Below, piece by piece: positions 34,198-44,422 of a stretch of DNA of 53,168 nucleotides. Position numbers and translations under genes: made by a program. Position 1 is the first letter of the stretch. Every line of letters begins with the position of its first letter. The notes under the pieces are model-generated. The model did no database searches, was not told the origin of the DNA, and saw only the letters and a program-made list of their open reading frames with translations. Source of the stretch: Thermoproteota archaeon (GTDB lineage: Archaea; Thermoproteota; Methanomethylicia; Methanomethylicales; Methanomethylicaceae); NCBI GenBank assembly GCA_016882195.1, contig VGLU01000004.1:69572-122739 (forward strand), read 5' to 3'.

Positions 34198-34217
34198 CCC
34201 ATGAATTTATTCATGGG
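34198..34217. other. hairpin at the 3' end of the tnpB element
   Basis: CCCATGAA-TTTA-TTCATGGG is a perfect eight-base stem with a four-base loop, 31 bases after the tnpB stop. Stem-loops here mark the right end of IS605-type elements and the 3' part of the TnpB guide RNA. The element end and the guide start would follow within a few bases, just before the stop of the glycosyltransferase gene at 34227. Confidence 0.55.
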
Positions 34218-34226
34218 GCGTTGACC

Positions 34227-35399
34227 CTAAAAGGTTGGTTTCCACGCGCCCCCCTCGTACTCACCCAGAACCCTCTTGTATACATTTATGGTATCGTCGG
34301 CAACTGCTCCCCAAGAGAACCCCCCGAGGGTTTGCCGGGCGTTCCTGATGCACCTCTCCCTAAGCGCGCCGTCAGTCATCATCCAGTTTAGGTTGTATGC
34401 AAGGGAGTCGGACGACCCCGGTATGAACTTCAGGCCGTTTTGGCCGTGCTGAACTATCTCGTCAAGCCCCCCGACCCCGGACACTATGACCGGCGCGCCT
34501 GCCCCCATGGCCTCTAGGGCGACTATTCCGAAGGGCTCGTAGAGGCTTGGGAAGACCGCCGCCACGGCCAAGCGGTACAGGGCGGAGAGCTCCCCATCTG
34601 GGATGTGGCCGAGGAAGCATATCTTGTCTGCCATCCCGAGCCTCCTAGTCATATCCACAAGGTAGGGCTTCATCGGGCCATCGCCAACAATAAGGTACTT
34701 CAAGTCCCACCTGCTGAGCTTACTCGCAGCCTCGATCATGAGCTGCGGCCCCTTCTCGTAGACCAGACGACCCACGTAAAGGATGATCTTCTCCCTGTCG
34801 TTTGCGAATTTTCTCCTGTCGAGCTTGGCGGGCAGACCTAGACCATTGGGATCGCAGCCGTTTGGGATCAAGGTAATCTTGTCCCACGGACAGCCGAGGT
34901 TATTGGAGACCTCCCTCCGCATATAGTTGCTACAGCATATCATGTGCCACGCCTCGTAGGAGAGCATCCACTCCAGCTCGTGTATGTGCCTCTCGTGGTC
35001 GTTTCTGAGGCCGCCCCTCCTTCCAGTCTCGGTGGAGTGGATCGTGGCTATGAGGGGCCTCCTCCTGAGGTGCTTCATCATAATGCTCGAGGGTGCCGTG
35101 AGCCAGTCATGGACATGTATTATGTCAAAGTCATTCATGGAGGCGGCGTGCTCCATCATCAGCATATTCAAACCATGGACCCAAGATACGAAGTCCGGGT
35201 ATCTCAGGCCGTAAGGGTTGACGCGGATGACATCAACCTCATGCACCCGTTCCTCCGCCTTTGATGAGCCATCGGTGAAGGTTAGGACTTTTACATCGAT
35301 GCCCTTAGAGGTGAGGTTCTCGGAAAGGTGGAAGACATGCCTGCCCAAGCCGCCCACGACGTGGGGCGGGTACTCCCAGCTGATCATCAACACCTTCAT
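34227..35399 (-). CDS. GT4 glycogen-synthase-like glycosyltransferase
   Basis: A 390-residue GT-B enzyme with N-terminal VLMISWEYPPHVVGGLGRHV, HVHDWLTAP, and the C-terminal donor domain with YVGRLVYEKG, IVGDGP and the E288/E296 pair (EPFGIVALE). This resembles archaeal glycogen synthases and also actinobacterial GlgM, which makes maltose-1-phosphate from ADP-glucose and glucose-1-phosphate. Beside GlgE, the GlgM role is possible; motifs alone cannot separate the two. It begins one base after the stop of the half-length glycosyltransferase. Confidence 0.85.
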   Translation of the reverse strand: MKVLMISWEYPPHVVGGLGRHVFHLSENLTSKGIDVKVLTFTDGSSKAEERVHEVDVIRVNPYGLRYPDFVSWVHGLNMLMMEHAASMNDFDIIHVHDWLTAPSSIMMKHLRRRPLIATIHSTETGRRGGLRNDHERHIHELEWMLSYEAWHMICCSNYMRREVSNNLGCPWDKITLIPNGCDPNGLGLPAKLDRRKFANDREKIILYVGRLVYEKGPQLMIEAASKLSRWDLKYLIVGDGPMKPYLVDMTRRLGMADKICFLGHIPDGELSALYRLAVAAVFPSLYEPFGIVALEAMGAGAPVIVSGVGGLDEIVQHGQNGLKFIPGSSDSLAYNLNWMMTDGALRERCIRNARQTLGGFSWGAVADDTINVYKRVLGEYEGGAWKPTF

Positions 35400-35400
35400 A

Positions 35401-35991
35401 TTAGTGGGTCCACCTGCTGTACAGCTCTAATAGGTCGCGAGGCTCACCCTTCGAGACCAAAATCTTTTGTGCCTCAACGCCATAATCCCTCACCAAGTGG
35501 CGCCTCATCTCCTCGGTCTGAACAGAGAGCACATTGGCGCGGTGGAAGCAGTACCTCTCAACATCGTATATGCCCATGCTCAGGAGGGAGGTCAAGGCCC
35601 CTGCCCGCATAATCTCTGTGGTATAAACTGAGATCACAAACGGAATTTTGAAACAGGAGCTGAGATACATGCCTGCCATTGAGCTAATCCAATCGTGGGT
35701 GTGGATTAATGAGATCCCGTTCTGCTCATGTATAGCTCGACAGCCCCCTCGAACGAGATCCAAGTTAAGTGCATGGGCGTATGCCAGAACGTGAGGCGAG
35801 GTCCTCGTCGAGGGACCCACCTCATACAAGATCATATCGTCCATTTTGGAGGATCTGTCATGACCCCCCCTCACCACAAGAACAGAAGGGATTTGTCTCG
35901 CAATGGATGGAAGTATCTGCTTCAGCCTCTGAGAGAGCTCACCAACAACCCATGGAGGGTACTCCCATGTTATGTGCAATATAGATCTCAT
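35401..35991 (-). CDS. half-length glycosyltransferase (N-terminal GT-B domain only)
   Basis: The 196 residues begin ILHITWEYPPWVVGELSQRL and contain LIHTHDWISSMAGMYLSS, paralleling the N-terminal domain of the next gene (SWEYPPHVVGGLGRHV and HVHDWLTAP). It stops at an ordinary TAA where the donor-binding domain would begin, so it lacks the E-x7-E motif and should not be active alone. The GG of the family's GGLG loop is changed to GE. It precedes the full-length enzyme by one base, suggesting a heteromeric complex; this is inference. Confidence 0.8.
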   Translation of the reverse strand: MRSILHITWEYPPWVVGELSQRLKQILPSIARQIPSVLVVRGGHDRSSKMDDMILYEVGPSTRTSPHVLAYAHALNLDLVRGGCRAIHEQNGISLIHTHDWISSMAGMYLSSCFKIPFVISVYTTEIMRAGALTSLLSMGIYDVERYCFHRANVLSVQTEEMRRHLVRDYGVEAQKILVSKGEPRDLLELYSRWTH

Positions 35992-36002
35992 ATGAAGACC
36001 TA

Positions 36003-36248
36003 TCAGGTATAGATGCTTCTTATGATCGATATCCCCAGTCCGCTGAGGTAGTACAAACCATCTCGCCTTAGAACATAACCATAGGAGGCGAGTTCGTCCA
36101 ACGCGTTCTGCAACTCCTGCTCAGACATCCCTGAGAGACCGTCGATATCCTCAACACGCTTCGCGGAGCTGTAGTCAACCGCGGAAATATTGTGTAGGAG
36201 TATCAGAACGCGCATCGATGGGGATAGCTCGTATACGTCTTTCATCAT
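36003..36248 (-). CDS. small winged-helix protein
   Basis: About 81 residues: MMKDVYELSPSMRVLILLHNI, VEDIDGLSGMSEQELQNALDELASYGYVLRRDGLYYLSGLG. This is a compact winged helix with recognition helix around EQELQNALDEL and a wing at RRDGLYYLS. ATG 36248 follows GTGAGTGGT. It is 11 bases upstream of the half-length glycosyltransferase and 103 bases downstream of glgB, so it could regulate the operon or dock on one of its proteins. Confidence 0.7.
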   Translation of the reverse strand: MMKDVYELSPSMRVLILLHNISAVDYSSAKRVEDIDGLSGMSEQELQNALDELASYGYVLRRDGLYYLSGLGISIIRSIYT

Positions 36249-36351
36249 ACCACTCACGTTATCTCATGTTATTAATCTCGATAAATAACCTTTTTGTTTA
36301 AAAAGTGACAATCACAATGTCAGGTTAACAAAGGCGATTGAGGACGTAGAT

Positions 36352-38319
36352 TTATTTCAAAGAATCTCGATCACTAGGTTCTGCGTTTTTTAAGAACAAT
36401 ATGCCTAGAGGGGGTAACGTCAGCGATAGCGAGCGGTATTTGTTGTGAAAGGCTACAGGCGTGGCCTCAACAGCACCGAAGTTGCCATGACCACTTCCGC
36501 CATATTCCTTTGCGTCGCTGTTAAGGACCTCCTTCCAGATGCCGCTCCGCGGGACTCCAACCCTGTAGTTCATCCTCGGGACCGGCGTGAAGTTGCAGAC
36601 GACCAGGATGAGATCTTCGGCGGCCTTATCTTTCCTCAAGAAGCTAATGATGCTCTGCGTCCAGTCCCTACAATCTATCCATTCAAACCCTTTCGGGTCG
36701 AAGTCCAGCTCGTGAAGAGCCTTCTCTCTTCTGTACAAGTTGTTGAGATCGCGGACCCAATCTCTCAACTTTTGATGAAGTGGTAGATCCAGCAGGTGCC
36801 AGTCCAAACTCTTCTCGTGGTACCACTCATCGAACTGACCGAACTCGCCGCCCATGAACAGGTGTTTCTTGCCGGGATGGCCATACATGTACCCGAGGAG
36901 GAGCCTAAGGTTGGCAAACTTCTGCCAGAGGTCGCCAGGCATCTTGTAGATTAGCGAGCCCTTGCCGTAGACTACTTCGTCGTGGGAGAGTGGGAGTATA
37001 AAGTTCTCCGAGAAGGCATACCAGATGCTAAATGTGAGCAGGTTGTGGTGGTACTTTCTGTAGATGGGGTTCTTGGAGAAGTACTCGAGCGTGTCGTGCA
37101 TCCATCCCATATTCCACTTCATGCCGAACCCCAGCCCCCCGACGTAGACGGGCCTCGAGACCAGAGGCCAGGCCGTGGACTCCTCGGCGATCGTCTGAAC
37201 GTCGGGATAAGCCCCGTAAACTGCCTCATTCAGCGCGCGCAGGAAGGATATGGCCTCGAGGTTCTCCTTCCCACCATACTTGTTCGGGGCCCATTCGCCT
37301 GGCCTCTTTGAATAATCTAGGTAGAGCATGGAGGCTACCCCGTCGACCCTGAGGGCGTCTGCATGATATTTGTCCAGCCAGAAGAGGGCGCTGCTGATGA
37401 GGAAGGATCTGACCTCATTCTTCCCATAGTCAAAGATGTAGCTGTTCCACTCCGGGTTAACACGCTTCCTCGGATCCGCGTATTCGTAGAGGTGGGTCCC
37501 GTCGAAGTAGACCGGTCCGTGCTCGTCTGTTGGGAAGTGGGAGGGTACCCAGTCTAGGATAACGCCTATTCCATTCTTATGTAGGCGCTCTACTAGGAGC
37601 ATGAAGTCCTCAGGCATCCCGTACCTGCGTGTGGGGGCGAAGTGGCCTATGATCTGATACCCCCAAGAACCGTAGAAAGGGTGCTCCATCACCGGCATTA
37701 TCTCGGCGTGGGTAAAACCCGTATCCTTCAGATACGCAGGTAGGCAATCCCTCATCTCCTTGTATGTCGTCCATCTCCACCTCTCATTATCCCTTACCCT
37801 TCTCCAAGAGCCCAGGTGGATCTCGTATATCGAGATGGGGGAGATCAAGGAGTTGTGTCTGTGGCGTTCCTTCATCCATTCCGCGTCATTCCAATCGTGT
37901 TTAAGATCCCAGACCATGGATGCTGTCCTCGGGGGCGCCTCCCAGTAGAATGCGTATGGATCCCCTTTATCGGCGGCGTAGTTGTTGTATTTGGAGACAA
38001 CGTGATACTTGTAGAGGCTACCCGGTCCCACCCCCGGGATGAACCCCTCCCAGATTCCGGAGCTATTATCGTGTAGTTTAAGTGGATGTCGGTCATGGTT
38101 CCACGAATTAAAATCCCCTATCACGCTCACCCTTTTGGCGTTGGGAGCCCATACCGCAAAGCATGTTCCAGCCCTTCCCTCCACTTCCAATGGATGTGAG
38201 CCGAGTTTTTCATAAAGTCTGAAGTGGCGCCCTTGTCTGAAGAGGTGTACGTCAAATTCGGTTAGGAGGGTGAACTCCTGGACGTTACCAACTTTCGTGA
38301 CCTCTCTGCCGCCTGTCAT
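36352..38319 (-). CDS. glgB: 1,4-alpha-glucan branching enzyme GlgB (GH13)
   Basis: GlgB moves alpha-1,4 chains to alpha-1,6 branches. An N-terminal CBM48-type domain ([23 protein letters not shown], residues about 50-130) precedes the GH13 barrel. Catalytic residues are D326 (ALRVDGVAS), E379 (IAEES) and D447 (LSHDEVV). A beta C-terminal domain ends the protein at 655 residues, typical of the family. ATG 38319 lies one base after the TreS-maltokinase stop, after GGGGATC. Last gene of the glgE-treS-glgB run. Confidence 0.95.
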   Translation of the reverse strand: MTGGREVTKVGNVQEFTLLTEFDVHLFRQGRHFRLYEKLGSHPLEVEGRAGTCFAVWAPNAKRVSVIGDFNSWNHDRHPLKLHDNSSGIWEGFIPGVGPGSLYKYHVVSKYNNYAADKGDPYAFYWEAPPRTASMVWDLKHDWNDAEWMKERHRHNSLISPISIYEIHLGSWRRVRDNERWRWTTYKEMRDCLPAYLKDTGFTHAEIMPVMEHPFYGSWGYQIIGHFAPTRRYGMPEDFMLLVERLHKNGIGVILDWVPSHFPTDEHGPVYFDGTHLYEYADPRKRVNPEWNSYIFDYGKNEVRSFLISSALFWLDKYHADALRVDGVASMLYLDYSKRPGEWAPNKYGGKENLEAISFLRALNEAVYGAYPDVQTIAEESTAWPLVSRPVYVGGLGFGMKWNMGWMHDTLEYFSKNPIYRKYHHNLLTFSIWYAFSENFILPLSHDEVVYGKGSLIYKMPGDLWQKFANLRLLLGYMYGHPGKKHLFMGGEFGQFDEWYHEKSLDWHLLDLPLHQKLRDWVRDLNNLYRREKALHELDFDPKGFEWIDCRDWTQSIISFLRKDKAAEDLILVVCNFTPVPRMNYRVGVPRSGIWKEVLNSDAKEYGGSGHGNFGAVEATPVAFHNKYRSLSLTLPPLGILFLKNAEPSDRDSLK

Positions 38320-38320
38320 A

Positions 38321-41300
38321 TCAGATCCCCAGCAAGTCTCTTATTCCTCGGATGGGAATGCGAGCCCAGTCAGGCCTGTTATTTAGCTCGTAGCCCAATT
38401 CATAGATGCCCTTCTCGAGGAGATATGCCTTTAGGAGTGTCTTGAAGCTCTCTTTATCACTGGGGATTATGCCCGTATCCTTAACAGTGCTAAAGTAGGA
38501 GTTTAGGAAGGTTGTGACACAACAGTTGCTCCACTGATTTGCCCATCTCTCAAGAAGCCCAAAGTCCTCTGGAGGCAGGTACGACTTGAAGAGGGAGACA
38601 TAGGCCACGTAATGGAATGACCGGATCATTCCGGCTACATCCCGCAGGGGCGACTTCTTCAGCCGCCTCTCGCTTAGGGATCTCGCCGGCTCGCCCTCAA
38701 AGTCTATGATCACAAAATCTTTGCCTGTATAGAGGACTTGACCAAGATGGTAGTCGCCGTGTAGCCTTATTCTCAGGGAGTCCAGCTTTATTTGTCGAAG
38801 TGATCTGAACTGGTTTAGGATGAGATCCTGGTTGTTGAGTATGATCTCCAGCTCCTTACGAACATCCTCCCTGATGTTTTTTGACCTCGTAGCATTTTGA
38901 AGGATTCGTTTCGCGTAGCTAATCATAGAGTGAGACAGGGCTAATTGGTATAGATAGTTGAAGGGCTCAGGCGCGAAGTCCGGATCGTCCTTGCCCGAGA
39001 GGAGAGCCTTGTGGAACTCACCAGTCCTCCTACCAAGCAGGGCTACCATCTCAATGAATGGTTTTCCGATTAATGATAGTAGTTGGGGAGGGAGGGAGAT
39101 TTGATCCGCTACCAAGAATGAAGGGGGCAACGTCAAATTGGAGATTTCATGCCTTTGAGACATGACCCGCTCATGGTACCTTCCGACTTCATTGAGGCAG
39201 AACTTCCACGCGTCGCCCTCGTTCTTAATAAAAGCTTGGAGTATAGACACGATCACAGGCTCAGAACCGCGTTCGTAGTACCGAATATCGCCTAGGAGTT
39301 GGGGGAAATTTAGGAAGGAGGTTTTTGCGAGAAGGTCGGTTATCTCCAATTCAGGGTTCATGCCCTCCTCTGCCCGTCTGAAGAGCTTCAGGATGCCCTT
39401 TTCTTCATATGTTATGGATGTGTTACTCTGTTCAGCGCTTAGCACCTCTGAAGTCAGCTCTACACCCTCGCTCATAATACCCCTTAACTTCTCACGTGGT
39501 GATCCCCGCAACTCCCCTCGGATACCTTTTATTGTCCGTCTCTTTGCCATCATCCTTAGCAAAAACTTGTGGAATTTCTCGTCGTAGACCCCATCGCTCA
39601 GAACTCCTTCTTCCCCCCCCAAATTCACCTTGGCAATTACGGATTGGGGGTGCCTTTCGGCTAAGCTCCTCGCCTCACCCCCCAATGCGCATGTCATTGG
39701 AAGCAGGTACGCATCAGGCAGGCCCTCTTTGTAATAAACGTCAACTATGGACATCTTCAAGAAGTACGAGGTGCCGCCTTCCAAGGGTAAAATTTCGCGT
39801 ATCTTGATTCGTTCAATCTCTCTAGATTTCCCGCCGAACCATCTATTCCCTTTTAGGAAGATCGGCAGTATCTCAGACTCAAGTCGGTCAATGTTTCCCC
39901 CCTTGAAAACCTCCTCCAGGCTATTCTCCAAACGGAGCTCCAATTTTGTGAGGATCTGCGGTGCCTTGGATCCGGTCTCCTTAGCCAAGGAGAAGATGTA
40001 GTAGCCGTAGGGATGGAACGTGAGGATGTAGCTCATTTTTCCGATCGTTGGAAAGGCCGTCCCCCCGAGGACCTCATAGGGGGCGTAGCCCTCGAAGGGC
40101 GAGAGGTCTAGCTGGGCCACTTGAGAGTATCTTGAAAGGTTTGCTGCAACAAGCAGGACCTCGCCCTCATACCTCCTAAAGAATACCAGTACTTTGTTGT
40201 TTTCTGTGGATTGAAACTCGATATCGCCCCTGCCGAAGGCCTTGAAGTGCTTCCTCACCGCGATAATTTTTTTCATCCACCAGAAGAGGGAGGACGGGTT
40301 CTTTATCTGGTTCTCCACGTTGACGGCCTCGTAGTTGTACTCCGGGTCTATTATAACGGGAAGGTACAATCTCTGAGGGTTGACCTTTGAGAAGCCAGCG
40401 TTGATCTCAGCGCTCCATTGCATCGGGGTTCGGACGCCGTTTCTGTCTCCAAGATAGTAATCGTCGCCCATGCCGATCTCGTCCCCATAGTAGATAACTG
40501 GGGTGCCGGGCAATGTCAGGAGGAGGACGTTCATGAGCTCGATCTTTCTGCGGTCATTGCCGAGGAGGGGGGCCAGACGGCGGCGTATGCCCAGGTTGAT
40601 CCTAGCATGCTTGTCCTTTGCATAAACCTTGTACATGTAGTCTCTCTCCTCGTCGGTGACCATCTCAAGGGTCAGTTCGTCGTGGTTTCTCAGAAAGATC
40701 GCCCACTGCGAGTTCTTTTGGATGGATGGGGTGTTCTCAAGGATGTCCATGATCGGGAAGCAGTCCTCCAGATCGATGGCCATGAACATACGTGGCATCA
40801 ACGGGAAGTGAAAGGCCATGTGGCACTCATCGTCATTGCCGAGGTAGGCAACGGCATCGTTTGGCCACTGGTTTGCCTCGGCCAGGAGCATCTTGTTCTT
40901 GTAGTTCGCATCAACATGCGCCCTTACCTTCTTGAGGAACTCGTGCACCTCGGGCAGATTCTCGCAGTTTGTGCCCTCCCTCTCAAATAGATAAGGTACC
41001 GCATCGAGGCGAAGCCCGTCAACTCCCATTTTGAGCCAGAAATCTATGACTTCCAGCATCCTCTTCTGTACCTCTGGGTTGTCGTAGTTGAGGTCAGGCT
41101 GATGCGAGTAGAAGCGGTGCCAATAGTAGGCCCTGGCCACCGTGTCCCACGCCCAGTTCGAGGTCTCGAAGTCCTTGAATATTATTCGGGCGTCTTTGTA
41201 CCTCTCTGGCGTACCGCTCCAAACATACAGGTTCCTCCAAGTTGGATCGGTGGTGCTTCTGGACCTCTGGAACCATGGGTGCTGGTCTGATGTGTGGTTC

Positions 41301-41632
41301 AGCACGAGCTCTATTACGACCTTAATCTCTCTCTTATGTGCCTCCCTCAGAAATTCCTTGAAGTCCCTGAATGCACCATACTGGGGGTGTACATTGAAGT
41401 AGTCCGCAATGTCGTAGCCGTCGTCCTTGAGGGGTGAGGGGTAGAAGGGCAAGAGCCATACCGTGTTCACGCCCAGATCCTTGAGGTAGTCAAGCTTCAT
41501 GGTGAGACCATTGAAATCCCCGACGCCGTTTCCATCACTGTCATAGAAGGCCTTGATGTACAGCTCGTAGATTACGGCGTCCTTATACCACAGTGGATTG
41601 TCCTCGGCGTAGCCGCTGGCTATAGATCCCAC
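38321..41632 (-). CDS. treS: trehalose synthase TreS fused to maltokinase
   Basis: Residues about 1-560 are GH13 trehalose synthase: [29 protein letters not shown] (nucleophile Asp), [10 protein letters not shown] (acid Glu), [10 protein letters not shown] (third Asp), and [17 protein letters not shown]. It interconverts trehalose and maltose. Residues about 575-1103 are a maltokinase: [21 protein letters not shown] at about 957 and DFEGEPARS at about 977, the kinase-like active site. Together they give maltose-1-phosphate for GlgE, encoded 3 bases upstream. The start is odd: GTG 41632 overlaps the GGAGGTG Shine-Dalgarno; an ATA at 41623 has normal spacing. Confidence 0.95.
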   Translation of the reverse strand: MGSIASGYAEDNPLWYKDAVIYELYIKAFYDSDGNGVGDFNGLTMKLDYLKDLGVNTVWLLPFYPSPLKDDGYDIADYFNVHPQYGAFRDFKEFLREAHKREIKVVIELVLNHTSDQHPWFQRSRSTTDPTWRNLYVWSGTPERYKDARIIFKDFETSNWAWDTVARAYYWHRFYSHQPDLNYDNPEVQKRMLEVIDFWLKMGVDGLRLDAVPYLFEREGTNCENLPEVHEFLKKVRAHVDANYKNKMLLAEANQWPNDAVAYLGNDDECHMAFHFPLMPRMFMAIDLEDCFPIMDILENTPSIQKNSQWAIFLRNHDELTLEMVTDEERDYMYKVYAKDKHARINLGIRRRLAPLLGNDRRKIELMNVLLLTLPGTPVIYYGDEIGMGDDYYLGDRNGVRTPMQWSAEINAGFSKVNPQRLYLPVIIDPEYNYEAVNVENQIKNPSSLFWWMKKIIAVRKHFKAFGRGDIEFQSTENNKVLVFFRRYEGEVLLVAANLSRYSQVAQLDLSPFEGYAPYEVLGGTAFPTIGKMSYILTFHPYGYYIFSLAKETGSKAPQILTKLELRLENSLEEVFKGGNIDRLESEILPIFLKGNRWFGGKSREIERIKIREILPLEGGTSYFLKMSIVDVYYKEGLPDAYLLPMTCALGGEARSLAERHPQSVIAKVNLGGEEGVLSDGVYDEKFHKFLLRMMAKRRTIKGIRGELRGSPREKLRGIMSEGVELTSEVLSAEQSNTSITYEEKGILKLFRRAEEGMNPELEITDLLAKTSFLNFPQLLGDIRYYERGSEPVIVSILQAFIKNEGDAWKFCLNEVGRYHERVMSQRHEISNLTLPPSFLVADQISLPPQLLSLIGKPFIEMVALLGRRTGEFHKALLSGKDDPDFAPEPFNYLYQLALSHSMISYAKRILQNATRSKNIREDVRKELEIILNNQDLILNQFRSLRQIKLDSLRIRLHGDYHLGQVLYTGKDFVIIDFEGEPARSLSERRLKKSPLRDVAGMIRSFHYVAYVSLFKSYLPPEDFGLLERWANQWSNCCVTTFLNSYFSTVKDTGIIPSDKESFKTLLKAYLLEKGIYELGYELNNRPDWARIPIRGIRDLLGI

Positions 41633-41635
41633 CTC

Positions 41636-43657
41636 CTACATGAAGTAGTCAAAGTCGCTCTCTCGTCGGACCATCCTTCTTACCCTGAAGATCTGGGCAG
41701 GCATGATGTGGGGATTGAGCTCCACGTGATTAGCTTCACCCTGCCAAATATATTTTCCATCTCCGAGGAGGTCGTGCATGAGGTAGGGTTTGGCAGGGTC
41801 AACTCCCAGCTCATTCAACGGAAGTTTAAGAAGACCGGACTGAGATTGGAACGGGTCCAGGCTCACTGCCACCATTATTGTATTTGACCGATCCTCGGAT
41901 GTTTTTCCATAGCAGAGGATGTTGTCATTATTTATCTCGTAAAAACTGAGGTTGTTGGTTGTCTGGAGAGTGGGATTCTCTCTCCTTATCCTATTTATCC
42001 TGGCGATAAGTGGTCTCAGGCCATCAGGCGAGTCACTGTCCCAATGGCGTATCTCATACTTCTCAGAGTTTAGGTACTCCTCCCTCCCCGGGAGAGACTC
42101 GCCTACACAGAACTCGTAGGGAGGGCCATATATGCCATAGTTCGAGGAGAGGGTCGCAGCCAGCACCAATCTTATGATGAAAGCCGCCCTCCCCCCATGC
42201 TGGAGGTACTCTGGAAGGATGTCTGGCGTATTCGTCCAGAAGATCGGCCTAAAGTATTCCTTTATTTCGGTCTTCGTCAACTCGTTGAGGTAATCTGTTA
42301 GCTCCCTCTTGGAGTTCCGCCAGGTGAAGTACGTATAGGACTGGGTGAAGCCCAACTTTGCGAGGCGGTACATGACCTTCGGTCTTGTGAAGGCCTCAGA
42401 GAGGAAGATTACATCAGGATAGTCCCTTTTGACCTCCGATATGAGCCACTCCCAGAGGCTGAAAGGTTTTGTGTGGGGGTTGTCAACTCGAAATATCTTA
42501 ACACCACTCCTGATCCAAAAAACAACGATGCTCCTCAATTCCTCCCAAAGGGCTTGCCAGTTCTCGGTCTCGAAGTTGAAGGGCACGACATCCTCATATT
42601 TTTTAGGGGGGTTCTCCGCATGATGAATGGTGCCATCTGGAAGCCATCGAAACCATTCAGGATGCTCCTTTATGTAAGGATGATCAGGGGAGCATTGGAA
42701 GGCCAAGTCCAAGGCAATCTCCAGATTGTAATTCTTAGCCTTACCGACCAATCTCTCGAGATCCTCGAGCGTCCCCAACTTCGGATGTACCGACTTATGA
42801 CCTCCTTCCTTCGAGCCGATCGCCCAAGGACTGCCGGGGCTGTCGTCCTCCCTGATTGGAGAGTTGTTTCTACCTCTGCGATTAGTCTCGCCGATCGGGT
42901 GTATCGGAGGAAGGTAGAGCACATCAAAACCCATCTTTGAGAGCTCGGGTAGCATCCTCTCCAGATCTTTAAACGTACCATGCTCCCCCCTTGTGATGGA
43001 GCAGGACCTGGGGAAAAGCTCGTACCAAGCGCTGAAGAGAGCCCTCCCTCTATCCACGACAACTTCAAGCATTTTATTATAGGTTACCAAGAGCGATTTT
43101 TTTGAGACGGCTTCCATCAGTTCGGCTAGTTCCAAAGAGAGTGCTGCCGAGGCAGCCTTCTTTGGGTCGGTCTGGTTCAAGTTCTCAATCTTCTGCAGAT
43201 GCTCTTCCAGTTTATTCTTAGCTTCCCGTTGCTTACACTCGCTCACCGTCTTGGTCATCAGTTGTATGCCAGCCTGAATGTCCGCCTCCACATGGTGGCC
43301 TGCGTCTAATTTTCTCTTCAGATCTCTCTGCAAGGTAAGGAACGGTTCAACATTTCCTTCGACAGTATAAATATGCTTACCAAGAGCCTCTACAATAAAC
43401 TCTCCTTTCCACCTGTCATTTCCCACGTTCTGCATTTTAACATGATGCCACCCAGACTCCCCATCCCTCCGATAAAGCAACCTTGCAGAGATCGCATCGT
43501 GACTGTCGCAGAATACGTCAGCATACACTACCACCTTCTCGCCCACCGCTCTTTTTATTGGGAAACGCCCACAGTCAATCTCTGGCTCGACGTTCTCGAC
43601 TACTACGCGTTTCCCTCCTTCGGGGGAAGAGGTCTTCTGGGCCGTAAGCTTCACCAA
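41636..43657 (-). CDS. glgE: GlgE alpha-1,4-glucan:maltose-1-phosphate maltosyltransferase
   Basis: GlgE transfers maltose from maltose-1-phosphate to a growing alpha-1,4-glucan. The family-specific active site IFRVDNPHTKPFS holds nucleophile D392; E421 (FLSEAFTRP) and D479 (WTNTPDIL) follow, nearly the numbering of the Streptomyces enzyme (D394, E423, D480). The N-terminal beta domain and helical insert (about residues 105-200) match GlgE, as does the 673-residue length. The start is TTG 43657, about 11 bases after GGAGGTC, with an ATATTTAAATC promoter at about 43705-43717. First gene of the glgE-treS-glgB run. Confidence 0.95.
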   Translation of the reverse strand: MVKLTAQKTSSPEGGKRVVVENVEPEIDCGRFPIKRAVGEKVVVYADVFCDSHDAISARLLYRRDGESGWHHVKMQNVGNDRWKGEFIVEALGKHIYTVEGNVEPFLTLQRDLKRKLDAGHHVEADIQAGIQLMTKTVSECKQREAKNKLEEHLQKIENLNQTDPKKAASAALSLELAELMEAVSKKSLLVTYNKMLEVVVDRGRALFSAWYELFPRSCSITRGEHGTFKDLERMLPELSKMGFDVLYLPPIHPIGETNRRGRNNSPIREDDSPGSPWAIGSKEGGHKSVHPKLGTLEDLERLVGKAKNYNLEIALDLAFQCSPDHPYIKEHPEWFRWLPDGTIHHAENPPKKYEDVVPFNFETENWQALWEELRSIVVFWIRSGVKIFRVDNPHTKPFSLWEWLISEVKRDYPDVIFLSEAFTRPKVMYRLAKLGFTQSYTYFTWRNSKRELTDYLNELTKTEIKEYFRPIFWTNTPDILPEYLQHGGRAAFIIRLVLAATLSSNYGIYGPPYEFCVGESLPGREEYLNSEKYEIRHWDSDSPDGLRPLIARINRIRRENPTLQTTNNLSFYEINNDNILCYGKTSEDRSNTIMVAVSLDPFQSQSGLLKLPLNELGVDPAKPYLMHDLLGDGKYIWQGEANHVELNPHIMPAQIFRVRRMVRRESDFDYFM

Positions 43658-43744
43658 ATATCTGATTTGACCTCCTTTTTATAAGTTTGATGGTACTTTT
43701 AGATAGATTTAAATATTTTTTATGAGAACAGGTTCGTGTGATCA

Positions 43745-44413
43745 TTGTTGTTGGTACAGGGATCCGAGGCATTGATTGATTTTAATCTGTTGATGGGATA
43801 TCTCTTTATCATCGGATACAAGGCACTGATCTTTTTTGTAATTTTACTTGCGGGTTGGGTTGTTGGAAGAGTGGTAGGCATAATTATAGGGAAGGTTGTA
43901 CTCGTAGTTGGGGCGGACTCTGTTCTCCGAAAGACGATCTTAGGACGCGCGATTGTAAAATCTGGTTATACGGTATCGGACTTCTTTAAAGCACTTTCCA
44001 AGTGGATCATCTACCTTAGCGCCCTCCTAATCGCCTTCATGAGCCTCAATGTGCCGTATATAGACGCGCCTGTTCAAACAGTTCTCTCATTTATGCCCAA
44101 ACTGATCACCGCCATATTGATCTTTGTCATAGGAGTGACCGTGTCGGACTGGGCGGGAGAGCTGGTGAAAAGGGGCTTCACCCAGGAACAAAAGCAGGCA
44201 TTTTATCTCGACATCCTCAGCAATTTTTTGAAGGCGACGCTATATTTTATAGTGATAACCATCACCCTCTCGCAGCTTGGCGTCGATGTTACTATCCTAT
44301 ACACCATAGTGCAGGCCTTCGCGTGGGGATTTGCCATAGTTATGGCGGTAGTAGTTGGCATAATAGTTGGCTGGATATTAAAGGATAAAGTGAGGGAGGT
44401 CTTGCCCGTCTAA
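43745..44413 (+). CDS. multi-pass membrane protein, mechanosensitive-channel-like helices
   Basis: The 220-residue protein has about five hydrophobic helices: about 16-55 (with GWVVGRVVGIIIGKVV), 84-104, 112-135, 162-178 and 190-212. Gly-rich helices and the basic C-terminus KDKVREVLPV resemble conserved-TM-helix proteins related to MscS-type channels, but the MscS beta domain is missing. Start TTG 43745, 43748 or 43751 after GTGTGATC. It sits inside the glucan block, divergent from glgE and convergent with malQ. A role in responding to osmotic stress is inference. Confidence 0.65.
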   Translation: MLLVQGSEALIDFNLLMGYLFIIGYKALIFFVILLAGWVVGRVVGIIIGKVVLVVGADSVLRKTILGRAIVKSGYTVSDFFKALSKWIIYLSALLIAFMSLNVPYIDAPVQTVLSFMPKLITAILIFVIGVTVSDWAGELVKRGFTQEQKQAFYLDILSNFLKATLYFIVITITLSQLGVDVTILYTIVQAFAWGFAIVMAVVVGIIVGWILKDKVREVLPV

Positions 44414-44422
44414 CCTTCTGCC

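Noticed and set aside
40418-40990. Long plus-strand frame opposite treS
   Set aside because: It is a shadow of the conserved GH13 catalytic region.
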